In this document: piece after piece, positions 55,274 to 64,000 of the stretch
How positions within the stretch are numbered: the first letter of the stretch is position 1
How the letters are laid out: every line of letters starts with the position of its first letter
Source of the DNA: Dicaeum eximium
Taxonomy: Eukaryota > Chordata > Aves > Passeriformes > Dicaeidae
Length of the DNA stretch: 64,000 nt
Assembly (NCBI GenBank): GCA_013396995.1
Contig: VWZP01003907.1
Coordinates: 1 to 64,000, forward strand
Direction: 5' to 3'
Notes under the pieces: generated by a model
What the model was told of the DNA's origin: nothing
The model's database searches: none
What the model saw: only the letters and a program-made list of their open reading frames with translations
Made by a program: the position numbers and the translations under genes

Positions 55274-57410
55274 TTTGGGTGTGGGATCCGCTCCTGGACA
55301 CAGCAGCCTGGCTCTGCTCTGGGGTCTGCAGGGGGCTTGGAGGGTCCCAGCCTGCTCCCAGTCCCTTTTTCCCACAGATTCCTCCCACAGGCAGCCGGAA
55401 TCCTGTCTGCCTTTTAGCCTGAAATGATTGCAGCTTCCCCCTTCTCACCTTTCTGCTCCTCCTCCTCTTCCTTTCCTCTCTTTGGGAATACCTGGGACAT
55501 GAGAGCCGTGAATCCACCTTCCCTCCTCATTCCCAGCTGTTCCAGAGGTGCTGCCGGTCCCCGTGCCCGTCCCTGGCTGCAATCAGCGCCTGTCACTGCT
55601 GGGAGTTATTAAACATCTCCCCTCCCTGAAAGCCCTGACAAGAACCTCATTTCAAAGGCCTTTCAAACACTCCTTAGCCCCGATAAGGCTTGAAGGGTGA
55701 AGAGGCAACAAAAAGCAGCTAATCCACTTAACTGCCAGGGGAAACTTCAGCAGCCAAAAGAGCAAGTGGGTTTTTGGGATGACTTCTCCCCGGTCAGATC
55801 CCGGGGATTTCCAGCAGCCCTGCACAACCCTCCCTGCCCGTGTTTGCTGGTAATGAATACTAACGATCCTTCACTTCGATTTTAATTGCCTGCCTATCAA
55901 GCTTTGTTAATCTTCCCCATTTTCCTCAATCTTTCATCGTGTGGCGTTTTGTTTCTTCTGTGTTGATAAGGCATTTAAACATTTCGCCAAGCAGAAAAAA
56001 GAAATAAGGGAAGAAAAGAAAGAAAGAAAGAAAGAAAGAAAGAATGAGTGAGAGAAAAAGAAATCATCCCCTTTGCATCTGGAATGTTCGTGTTCCAGAT
56101 TAGAAAATAAGTGGCTGTGGTGGGATCTAATTCAAACTGATGGGTAATTAGTGAATATTGAGATCCCCATCCTTCCAAATCAGGAAGACTTTGGGCTGTT
56201 TCAAAGTCAGACTGTTCCTAATCCAAACAATCCTTGCAGCTCAGACAGCTTTCCTTCCAGAGGGAAGCTCACAGCATTTTAGGAGGAATTTCACCACGGG
56301 TTTGATGTGAGTTTTGCTGAATGAGGAAGGTTTGGAGCAGAACCCTCGCTGAGGTACCAAGTTGTGCAGATGTTTGTTGTTTTTACCCAAGAACCAGCCT
56401 GGGAAGAGCTGCTGTCCCTGTGGATCGGCCATTCCAACAGGCACATGCTGAAACCGGCTCAATTCGCTTTTAACTCGGTATCAGATGAGTCAGGGCAGGA
56501 AAATCCCTGAGCTGAGCATCCCTGGCTGCTCCCACACCGTGCTGGCCCCATCCCGGCCTCGGGAGCTGCCAAGTCCATCTGAGAGCTCTCCAGGAGGATC
56601 CTCCTGGTCTCAGACACGTTTTAAACAGGACACTAAATACCCCAAATTTGGGCTGTTTCACTCCCCTGCCAAATTTGCCATATTCGGGGCTCCCTGTGAG
56701 GAGTTCCTTATTTGCATTTTGTGTGAAAGCAACGTTTCCATCCCCAGCTTTGGAATTCCTTCACTTTGTGCCCTTCCATGAGGAAAGGAACAGGGATTCC
56801 TGGGGCTCTCTGCATTGCTGGCCGAGAGACCTGGATTTGGAGCCACACAGAAACCCAGGGTTGCTTTGGAGACAGACATCGAGCAGCAGCAAAAATTAAA
56901 GTTACAAATCCTGCCTGCAGCTGCCAAAAAGTCCTTGCAGGGTAAGGATCAAGCAAGGGATGGAGAAGGCAGAAATCACTGGGGAAGGGGGAGAGCTCTC
57001 CCTTCTCCCACGCCCTGCCCTGGAGATTGATTCAGGAATCACTGAGGAAGGAATTGTGCCCCAAGGAGCCTCCGGTGCTGCCTCAGTGTTTGCACAGCCC
57101 CGGGTCCTGCTGCTCCTGCCCTGCTCAGACCCCTCACACAGCCCCAGTTCCTGGGAAGGAGCCCCTGGAGGGGAGGGACTGCCAGGGGGGACAGGAGCAG
57201 CAGGGGCTGTGGGGATGCTGCTCAGGGCTCTCCATGCGGGAATCTGGGGCAGCTCCCAGCCCCTTCCCAGCCTGGCAGGGCTCGGTGCAGAAGGGAGAAG
57301 TGGGAGGGTTCCAAATCTCTCTGAGCTGCAGATTTAGAATGAGAATGTTTTAAGTTTGTGGGGTTTTTGGGGTTTTATGGTTTGTTTGTTGTTGTGGGGG
57401 GGTTTTTTGG
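55274..57410. other. Unique sequence with (GAAA)n; AT-rich block at 55640-55980
   Basis: An AAAG tetranucleotide run of about seven units lies at 56017-56043. Positions 55640-55980 (CACTTCGATTTTAATTGCC near 55870 and CTTTGTTAATCTTCC near 55902) are non-repetitive and may be regulatory. No gene is recognised. Confidence 0.35.
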
Positions 57411-57665
57411 GGGGTGGGGGATGTTTTGTATGGGTTTTTCTTGTTTTTTTGGGTTTTTGGGGGGTGGGGGATGTTTTGTATGGGTTTTTCTTGTTTTTTT
57501 GGGTTTTTGGGGGGTGGGGGATGTTTTGTATGGGTTTTTCTTGTTTTTTTGGGTTTTTGGGGGGTGGGGGATGTTTTGTATGGGTTTTTCTTGTTTTTTT
57601 GGGTTTTTGGGGGGTGGGGGATGTTTTGTATGGGTTTTTCTTGTTTTTTTGGGTTTTTGGGGGTT
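57411..57665 (+). repeat. 50-bp G/T-rich minisatellite, 5 nearly identical copies
   Basis: The unit ATGTTTTGTATGGGTTTTTC, then TTGTTTTTTTGGGTTTTTGG, then GGGGTGGGGG repeats at 57421, 57471, 57521, 57571 and 57621 with essentially no substitutions. A partial G-rich lead precedes it. Such homogeneity points to recent expansion. Each unit contains four or more G-runs (GGGTTTTTGGGGGGTGGGGG), a strong G-quadruplex motif on the plus strand. With 50 bases not divisible by 3 and no stop, several frames run open on both strands. Confidence 0.97.
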
Positions 57666-60600
57666 TTTTTGTTTGTTTGGGGTTTTTTTTTTTCTTTCTT
57701 TTCTTTCTTTTCAGGAAAATCCGAGGCAGTGTTTGTGGCCAAATCCCTGCTCTGTGGAGCCTGCTGTGTCCTGACAGAGCCTGGGGCAGCTCTGGGAGTG
57801 TCACTGGCAGGCTCTGCTCAGGTGAAGCCCAGGAAAAGCCCCAGCCCCAGCTCAGGCTCCCTGGGACAGGAGTTCCACGGGGAGCAGCGTTGTTGTCACA
57901 TCTGCTGTGCCCTGCCAGCCCTCCAGGAGCAGGGATGTGTCCCCAGCTGCCACTGCTTGTTGTCACCTTCCTGAAGCCAGGCAGCTGCTGCTGCTGTGAT
58001 TAAACCTGCTCTGGGCAGCTCCTTAACGAGCAGCTCAAAGCAGCAGCAGCAATTACAAACTCTTAATCCATCCCAACGTGGGAGAGGAGCAGGGCTGGCT
58101 CTCAGAAATAGTGCTGCAAACTGGGCCACAAGCAGGGAAAGGAGAATCCCGGGAGGAGCAGGGAGCCAAGGGGGTGATGAGGATGAGGAGGGACAGAGAG
58201 GGGAGCACGGCTCAGCAGGAACAGCTGCCGGGAATTTTCAGCTGCTGTGGGTCAGCAGAGCGCAGAGATGATCTGTGATCATCTGTCAGTCCAGAAATGA
58301 CATTTATCAAGCTGATAACACGCCAAGATCCGTGGTGCTGCTAAAGAAAGGGTTGAAAATTCACACCAAAGACGGAGAATTTACTCCTCGTGTCTCTGCC
58401 CCTTCCCAATTTTTGGCAGCCAAATTTTTATCTCCTGCCCTCTCACCTTTCTGTCATGAACACCAAAAAAAAAAACAAACTGAAGTCACCACGGACAGGA
58501 TCTTTGTGTTTCCCAGGGAATAATGTCTGAAATAATGTCTGATGGCAGCTGGGAGCTTTCAGGAGGCTCTGAAGGGAGGAGGAATTATTCACTCTGCAGT
58601 TTGTCCAGCTTCTGCTCAGGACTGCAAAACACAGGCACAGGTGAACCTGTCAAACTTCAAACACCCCCAGTCCTTCAGCAGGACCCAGTTCTGAGGCAGC
58701 GGCAGAGGAGGAGCTGCTCAGATGGAGGAAGGGAGAGGGGAGTTTTTCCTGTTTCACACACACAGGGAGCAGTTTTCGTGTTCACCTGGGGGAAATGTGT
58801 GTCCTTCACAGAGCAGAGCCAGGGCGACATTCACCAGGCAAAAAACGTTCATTTCTGAGAGAAGGAAGAAATTCTGAGCAGTTAAGGATGGGTTTTGTGT
58901 TTCAGATCTTTAGAAAACATCTAGAAAGGGTTTGCACTGATATTTAAACCTTCTACCCCAGGCATCCCCAGTCTCCCATGGGGTGGGATTTGGCTGCATG
59001 GAAACCTTAGTTTGGCATCTGGAAAATGAGGTTTTCATTTTATCTCGTAGATACAGCACATTTTAATAGAGAAATGCAATCAAATAAAGAGAGATGCAAA
59101 GCCAGTCTTCCTATAAAAACGGGATTTATTGGTCTCTGCTGCAGCCACGCTGAGAAGTAAGAGAAGGTCAATGATCTTAAATCAGGAGATCCTGTCAGAC
59201 ACCTCCATCTAATCCCCTAAAAGAAGAGGGCTCCCTCATTTCTGGCTCTGTACAGAAGCCAACCCCCAAATTTAATTCAAAATGGGCTCGAGCAGTGGCT
59301 CTTGGTGCAGTTGCAGCCCGAGATATCAAATCTCTTAGACTTTAATGCCTCAGAGGCCAATTCTGCTTCCTCTGCTCAATAGAAAAGTGAAAAACAAAGG
59401 GGGGGAGGCCACATCCTCCCCCAAGCTCTGTCACAAATGTCACTAATAAAGCTCCTGCTTTGCTCCTTCTCAAAAGGCAGAAAACTGGAATTTTCCTGCT
59501 GGCCCCTACCTGGGTAGGAACCTGCAGGATGGGGCTTCAAAGCAGTGAAGGTGAGGCCTGGAGAGGTACAAAGTCACCTCCCTGCTCCCCAATTATTGTC
59601 ACAGCAGCTGAATGTCAGCAAGGTCCTGAGACAGGAGCAGCCTGCTCCACTTGTGCTGCACAGCAGAGAAATTAAATCCACAATTAAATCCTCCCAGCCC
59701 CACTCTGCCAGGTCAGAGCCTCTTCAGGAACAGAGAAGGGTACTTGGAGCTCCTCTTTAAAAAACTAAATTACATCGGGAAGTCATTGCAAATTATTATT
59801 GCTATTATTATTTATTACTTCCCAGACTGATAAGGTGCGCATGATCTGAATGCTTTCAAATCCTGCCTGCACTGAGAGATGAGTTCTTGCAGGCCAGGAG
59901 TCTCTGTGAGGAAGAATACATTAGGAAATGCCAGTTTTATTGCCAGCCCTTTGTTTTTTTTTTTATTCCCTGAATGGGTTCTGTGAGCTTTGCATTTATC
60001 ATGTGGGGGGGGAGAGGCAATTAAAATACAGGCAATTAAAATGTAGAGGTGAGTATTGATGCTATAAAACACAGCTAAGGAGAGAGCAGGATGGATCTCC
60101 CTGCTGCTTCCTCAGGCAGGAGGGGATGAGGGATGCTCTGGCAGAAATTGGGATATCACAGCCAGCCAGGAGATGATGGCTGGGTGCTGAGCAAGGGTTT
60201 GGGCCCAGAAAAAAAACATTTCCAGTGGAAAGGCTCCTCTCTGCCCCTCAGAACCGCCCCAAACTCTGCTGGGCTTGAATTCCTTGTGCCCATCTCAGCT
60301 TGCAGGAGGCAGCCGCGCTGTTTTCCCATGGAAACTCTCCTCCAGACAAGGAAAACAAACCTTTATCAAATCAGCATCTCCGCGTGCAGATGAAAACCAG
60401 CCCGAGCCCAAAAGGTGTGGGAGTCGTTTGACAAGTATTCGAACCATTTAAGGTGTGCAGGATTAAGTGGGTCACCACCACAAGGCTGAGCACTCCCACC
60501 TCACCATCTTCTCCACGGATCCTCCTGCTGTTTGCTCAGGTGTTTCCCACAAACACCTCCCTGGCACTGCTGAGCTCAATAATTCCCATTTATGGCACCT

Positions 60601-60960
60601 CCAGCTTCGGGAATATTGTCCAGAGCCGCCCTCTGAGGGGGCACAGGTGGGACACACACATTCCTCCAGGCCCCACCCAGCTCTGCTGCTTCCTCCTGTG
60701 TTTATTTCTGCATTCCTTTGGTTATTCTGAGCTGAGCAGTGATTTCACCCCAGCAGGGCTGTCCTCACTTGCAGGCACCTTCCCCTGCCCAGCCGGTGCC
60801 AGCCCTGCCATCCCCTCAGAGTGTGTGCAAACGCAGCAGCAGCTCCTGTCCCCCGAGCTCTGCCACCTCTCCTGCTCCAAAACACGAGAGCTTTTCGTCC
60901 CCCCCGTCAGGGTCTGTGTCCCAATGCCCCCTGAGACACCTCAGCAGAGCTGTCCCTGCC
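57666..60960. other. Unique sequence, no gene recognised
   Basis: Begins with a T/C-rich run ending TTTCTTTTCAG at about 57714, which resembles a splice acceptor, but the following sequence is not a recognisable exon. A perfect palindrome AGATGATC-TGT-GATCATCT lies at 58266-58284. AT-rich pieces lie near 59040-59130 and 59760-59830. No RNA gene is found. Confidence 0.3.
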
Positions 60961-61002
60961 CTGGGCACACCTGGGCACACCTGGGCACACCTGGGCACAC
61001 CT
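60961..61002 (+). repeat. 10-bp tandem repeat, 4 copies
   Basis: CTGGGCACAC repeated four times without change, followed by CTGCAG. Confidence 0.95.
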
Positions 61003-61239
61003 GCAGCTCCACAGGGAGCCTGCTGCACTGCGGGTGTGTTTTCTGTGTTTTCCATGTGGCAGGGAAGAGGAGCCACAGAGCTTGGGGCTTCTTGTGGTGA
61101 ACCTGCTCTGCCGGCGCTGTCAGGAGCTCTGTGAGGACAGCGGGGCTGCTCCTGCTGCTCCTGCTGCTGCTGCTTTGGTGGCTCGGGGTGGGCAGGAGCA
61201 GGTGACAGCCCGACAGCAGAGCTGGCAGTCGTGAGGGTC
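61003..61239. other. Short GC-rich stretch between two tandem arrays
   Basis: Contains CTGCTCCTGCTGCTGCTGCT near 61153 and nothing else recognisable. Confidence 0.4.
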
Positions 61240-61620
61240 CCCCAGCAGTGACAGTGACAGTCCTCCAGCAGTGACAGTGCCCCAGCAGTGACAGTGCTCC
61301 AGCAGTGACAGTGCCCCAGCAGTGACAGTGCTCCAGCAGTGACAGTGCCCCAGCAGTGACAGTGCTCCAGCAGTGACAGTGCCCCAGCAGTGACAGTGCT
61401 CCAGCAGTGACAGTGCCCCAGCAGTGACAGTGCTCCAGCAGTGACAGTGCCCCAGCAGTGACAGTGCTCCAGCAGTGACAGTGCCCCAGCAGTGACAGTG
61501 CTCCAGCAGTGACAGTGCCCCAGCAGTGACAGTGCTCCAGCAGTGACAGTGCCCCAGCAGTGACAGTGCTCCAGCAGTGACAGTGCCCCAGCAGTGACAG
61601 TGCCCAGCAGTGACAGTGTC
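61240..61620 (+). repeat. 17-bp minisatellite organised as a 34-bp dimer
   Basis: The monomer CAGTGACAGTGCCCCAG (17 bases) alternates strictly with CAGTGACAGTGCTCCAG, differing only by CCCC versus CTCC, through roughly ten dimers from about 61264 to 61590. Irregular units with other spacings occur at both ends (TGACAGTGACAGTCCTCC at the left, GTGCCCAGCAGTGACAGTGT at the right). The repeating unit is therefore a 34-base dimer. Minus-strand frames stay open and give a leucine/histidine/cysteine-rich repeat that is not a gene product. Confidence 0.97.
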
Positions 61621-62120
61621 CCAGCTGTCCCAGTGCTCCAGCAGCCTCGCTGGGATGCTTTAGGCTGGCACTGCCATTCCAGCTCGGCCTCTGGAGCAGC
61701 CGCCAGCTCCTCTGGGCCTCTGTCCCCTCTCTGTGCCAGGCCCAGCTCCTTGCCCTGCCTGCCCAGGGCTGTCCCCGTGTCCCAGAAGAGGCTGCCAGGG
61801 GGGCTGGGACATGGGAAAGAGCCCAGAGCCGCCTTTCTCCTGCCTGGGAACTCGGGCAGGGCCGGCTCCCACTCGACACCCGGAGAGAAAAGGCCCAGAA
61901 AGGAGATGGGATGTGCTCCAGGTCACAGAGCGGAGCAGTGGCCAGGAACAGGAGCCAGCTCCCACTTCCCTTCCCAGAGCCCTGTCCCCTGTGTCCCCTG
62001 CGGGTCCCTCAGTGTGGGCTTTAATCACCAGACCGTGTTTGTTTTCATGGCCTCGCATTCCTCACCCACACGACATCGGATCCTCTGTGCCCTGCTGGGC
62101 CAGGTGGGTGGACAGCAAGG
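61621..62120. other. GC-rich unique sequence, no gene recognised
   Basis: GC-rich with overlapping open frames but no family motif. CpG density seems modest by eye and I do not call a CpG island. Confidence 0.3.
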
Positions 62121-62129
62121 AGAAAATTG

Positions 62130-62162
<33 letters not shown>

Positions 62163-62191
62163 TAAATAAATTNNNNNNAAAGAAAATTGTC
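62121..62191 (-). repeat. Poly(T) plus 6-N gap flanked by an 11-bp direct repeat
   Basis: AGAAAATTGTC at 62121-62131 and again at 62181-62191 flanks a T tract of about 30 bases, GTAAATAAATT, six Ns (62173-62178) and AA. Read on the minus strand this is a short insert ending in poly(A), bounded by a possible target-site duplication, as after LINE-mediated retroposition. The alternative is that an assembler duplicated an overlap around an unreadable homopolymer. Confidence 0.5.
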
Positions 62192-62936
62192 CAAGCCTTT
62201 TCCAAGCTTCCTCCTTGACTGCAGCGCTGCGAATTTCCTTGGGGGGCTTTTGTGACCCCTTGTCCTGCTCAGCCTCCCTTGTCCTGGAGGAAAGGAGAAC
62301 TGCAGAGCGTTTAAACCTGAGCTGGCGCTGTCTGAAGGCCACAGAGTGAAAGGGCTGAAATGTTCAGAGTGCTGACAGGAGGGAGGGATGGCAGCAAGCC
62401 CTGCTCCCAGCAGGAGGATGCAGCAGTGTCACTGATGGCTGCTGGAAAGGCCCTGAACTCTGCTGGGGAAGAGCTGACAGCCTCCCTTGCTGGCTCTGAG
62501 CAGGAGTTTTCACCTGGAGTGCAGCACCTTGTGCAAAACAAAGCTTCCTCCACGCCCAGCAGCGGGGCAGGAGGGGACTGGGGTTGGTTTTGGCACGTGC
62601 AGGGCCAGAAGTGTCCAGAGGTAGAGAACCACAGGCTGCAGCCAAGGCAAGGAGAGGGTGTTTGGAAAAGGGGCAGAGAGGGAAGCGCAGAGGGAAGCAG
62701 AGAGGGAACAGAGCAGGGCAGTATCAGTGTCTGGCAGAGCCTCTGCTGCTGCCCTGGTGACTCTGATGCGTGTGACACGGAGCAGAGTGTGGTGTGTCCC
62801 ACTGGGATCAGGCCTGGCACGGACACCAGGCAATGCCTGACTGGCATTTTTTAGCATTTCAAGATTTGGCCCCTAAATGCTCAGTTTTGTGAGTCGATTC
62901 TCTTCAATTTGGTAATTAGGTGTTTTTAACAATATG
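62192..62936. other. Unique sequence, no gene recognised
   Basis: Ordinary sequence with AGAGGGAAGCAGAGAGGGAA-type purine repeats near 62685. No element is recognised. Confidence 0.3.
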
Positions 62937-63154
62937 AGATATTAGGGGAAAATCCTTCCCTGTGAGGGTGGGGAGGCTCTGGAATGGATTTCCCAGAGAA
63001 GCTGTGGCTGTCCCTGGATCCCTGGAAGTGTCCAAGGAAGCTTGGATGGGGTTTGGAGCACCCTGGATAGGGGAAGGTGTCCCTGTCCATGGCAGGGGTT
63101 TGGAACAGGATGAGTTCCCTTCCCACCCAACCCATCCCCTGATTCCATGATAAT
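62937..63154 (+). mobile_element. CR1 LINE 3'-end copy, best preserved
   Basis: The classic order is complete: AGATATTAGGGGAAAATCCT, TCCCTGTGAGGGTGGGGAGG, CTCTGGAATGGATTTCCCAG, AGAAGCTGTGGCTGTCCCTG, TGGAAGTGTCCAAGGAAGCT, TGGATGGGGTTTGGAGCACC, GGGGAAGGTGTCCCTGTCCA, TGGCAGGGGTTTGGAACAGG, ATGAGTTCCCTTCCCACCCA and a tail GATTCCATGATAAT. It is the 3' untranslated region only, from a 5'-truncated insertion. Confidence 0.95.
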
Positions 63155-63717
63155 AGATCCTGTCTAGTTTTCTGTCAATATTTTCATCTCTCCTTCATTG
63201 ATTGTGCAACTCTGTGGGCTGGGTTACCCCAGCAGCTCCTGCAGGGCTGCCAGGCCACAGAAATCCAGCCCCAGCCCCGCTTCCACCCCAGCCCAGTCGT
63301 CAGGCACTGTGAGAAGGAGGAATTCTGCTCCCAGAGAGGCACAAATCAGCAGGATCTGTGCCCTGACCACCTCTGCAAGGGCAGCTGTGCCAGTGGAAAT
63401 CGGGTATTTCACGATTCAGAGAGCAGTGGGAAGTGGCACTGCCTGTTAGCCACAAACCAGGGGCACAAAATGGTTTTATTTCCTCCCTGGAGGGGAGCTT
63501 TGGGTCACTGTTCCATGTGACACAGGTTGATCTCCTCATGGGGGAGGCTGAACTTCACCTCCTGCTGCATCCAGCTCCTTGTGCCCTGCACAATCCAGGA
63601 GCTGCAGGGAAACCTCTCATCCACAGCACTCCCTGAGGAGAAAGAGCTCAGAAAAGAGGCAGGAATGTGCTCAGTAGAGCTGAGGATGTTTTCCAATAGG
63701 TGCTTTGAGCCAACAGC
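63155..63717. other. Unique sequence, no gene recognised
   Basis: Ordinary sequence between two CR1 copies. No coding exon or RNA gene is visible. Confidence 0.3.
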
Positions 63718-63841
63718 CTGCCCAGGGCAGTGGGGTCTCCGTCCCTGGAGGGGTTTGATGTGGATGTGGCACTTGGGGACATTGGCAGTGCTGGCAGAAC
63801 TCGCTGATCTCAGGGGTCTTCTCCAATTTTAATGATCCCAT
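63718..63841 (+). mobile_element. CR1 LINE 3'-end copy of another subfamily
   Basis: CTGCCCAGGGCAGTGGGGTC, TCCGTCCCTGGAGGGGTTTG, ATGTGGATGTGGCACTTGGG, GACATTGGCAGTGCTGGCAG, CTGATCTCAGGGGTCTTCTC and CAATTTTAATGATCCCATGG. The 'ggatgtggcacttggggaca' block belongs to a CR1 subfamily distinct from the copy 560 bases upstream, so the two are independent insertions. Confidence 0.9.
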
Positions 63842-64000
63842 GGTGAAATCAACCCAGCAAAGCACTGCAATGCTAAGGAAAGATGCTGCTGGGATTTTCC
63901 TGCTTGGCCAAACAAAGGGAACGATGGAATTACCTCTGGAATAGCACTGAATTAATGAATTACAGGTACAGGAACTACGGGATCACCCCGGAGAGGGGGG
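63842..64000. other. Unique sequence to the window edge
   Basis: Nothing recognised. The last bases are purine-rich. Confidence 0.3.

Noticed and set aside
57715..57974. Exon after the pyrimidine tract and TTTTCAG
   Set aside because: The pyrimidine tract is the tail of a T-rich minisatellite. The frames beyond it have no recognisable domain.
60941..61879. 312-residue minus-strand open frame rich in Leu, His, Cys and Trp
   Set aside because: It is the translation of the 17/34-base array, not a zinc-finger or metal-binding protein.

Overview
The window looks like non-coding nuclear DNA from a bird, most likely a songbird. The evidence is the repeat content. There are at least nine fragments of the 3' end of CR1 retrotransposons, several still ending in the typical bird tail of the type ATTCTGTGAT. 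There are also several copies of a solo-LTR-like element and two copies of another repeat that I recall from bird genomes. Many GC-rich minisatellites lie between long stretches of unique sequence. I found no convincing protein-coding gene, tRNA, rRNA, CRISPR array or bacterial-style operon. The long open frames are either minisatellites whose unit contains no stop codon, or low-complexity frames without family motifs. Species and family assignments rest on memory of repeat families, not on a search.

Layout. 1-4,600: an LTR-like fragment at the left edge with a single N at its deletion point, one CR1 fragment, then unique sequence. 4,600-10,330: a 23-bp minisatellite, an AT-rich block that may be regulatory, a two-copy 160-bp duplication, a 133/145-bp inverted repeat around a single N plus poly(A), and a G-rich ~39-bp minisatellite. 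10,330-29,000: mostly unique sequence with CR1 pieces, a degenerate telomere-like patch, a 481-bp LTR-like element with three copies of a TATA-like 20-mer, an (AT)n tract and several AT-rich blocks. 29,000-43,600: five minisatellites (42, 14, 81, 30/43 and 19/14 bp), two of them with higher-order structure. 43,600-50,400: two copies of a second interspersed repeat, a poly(A) tract with an upstream AATAAA, and a pyrimidine microsatellite broken by a 73-base assembly gap. 50,400-64,000: a second long LTR-like copy in the opposite orientation with four TATA-like 20-mers, a G/T-rich 50-bp minisatellite, a 17/34-bp higher-order array, a poly(T) and 6-N gap flanked by an 11-bp direct repeat, and two CR1 3' ends at the right edge.

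No genes can be shown to work together here. The most informative content is structural: minisatellites with dimeric or nested organisation, an LTR promoter motif whose copy number differs between copies, and assembly ambiguities that coincide with structural junctions. Several AT-rich blocks rich in homeodomain-type motifs are listed as candidate regulatory elements. Only cross-species alignment can test them.
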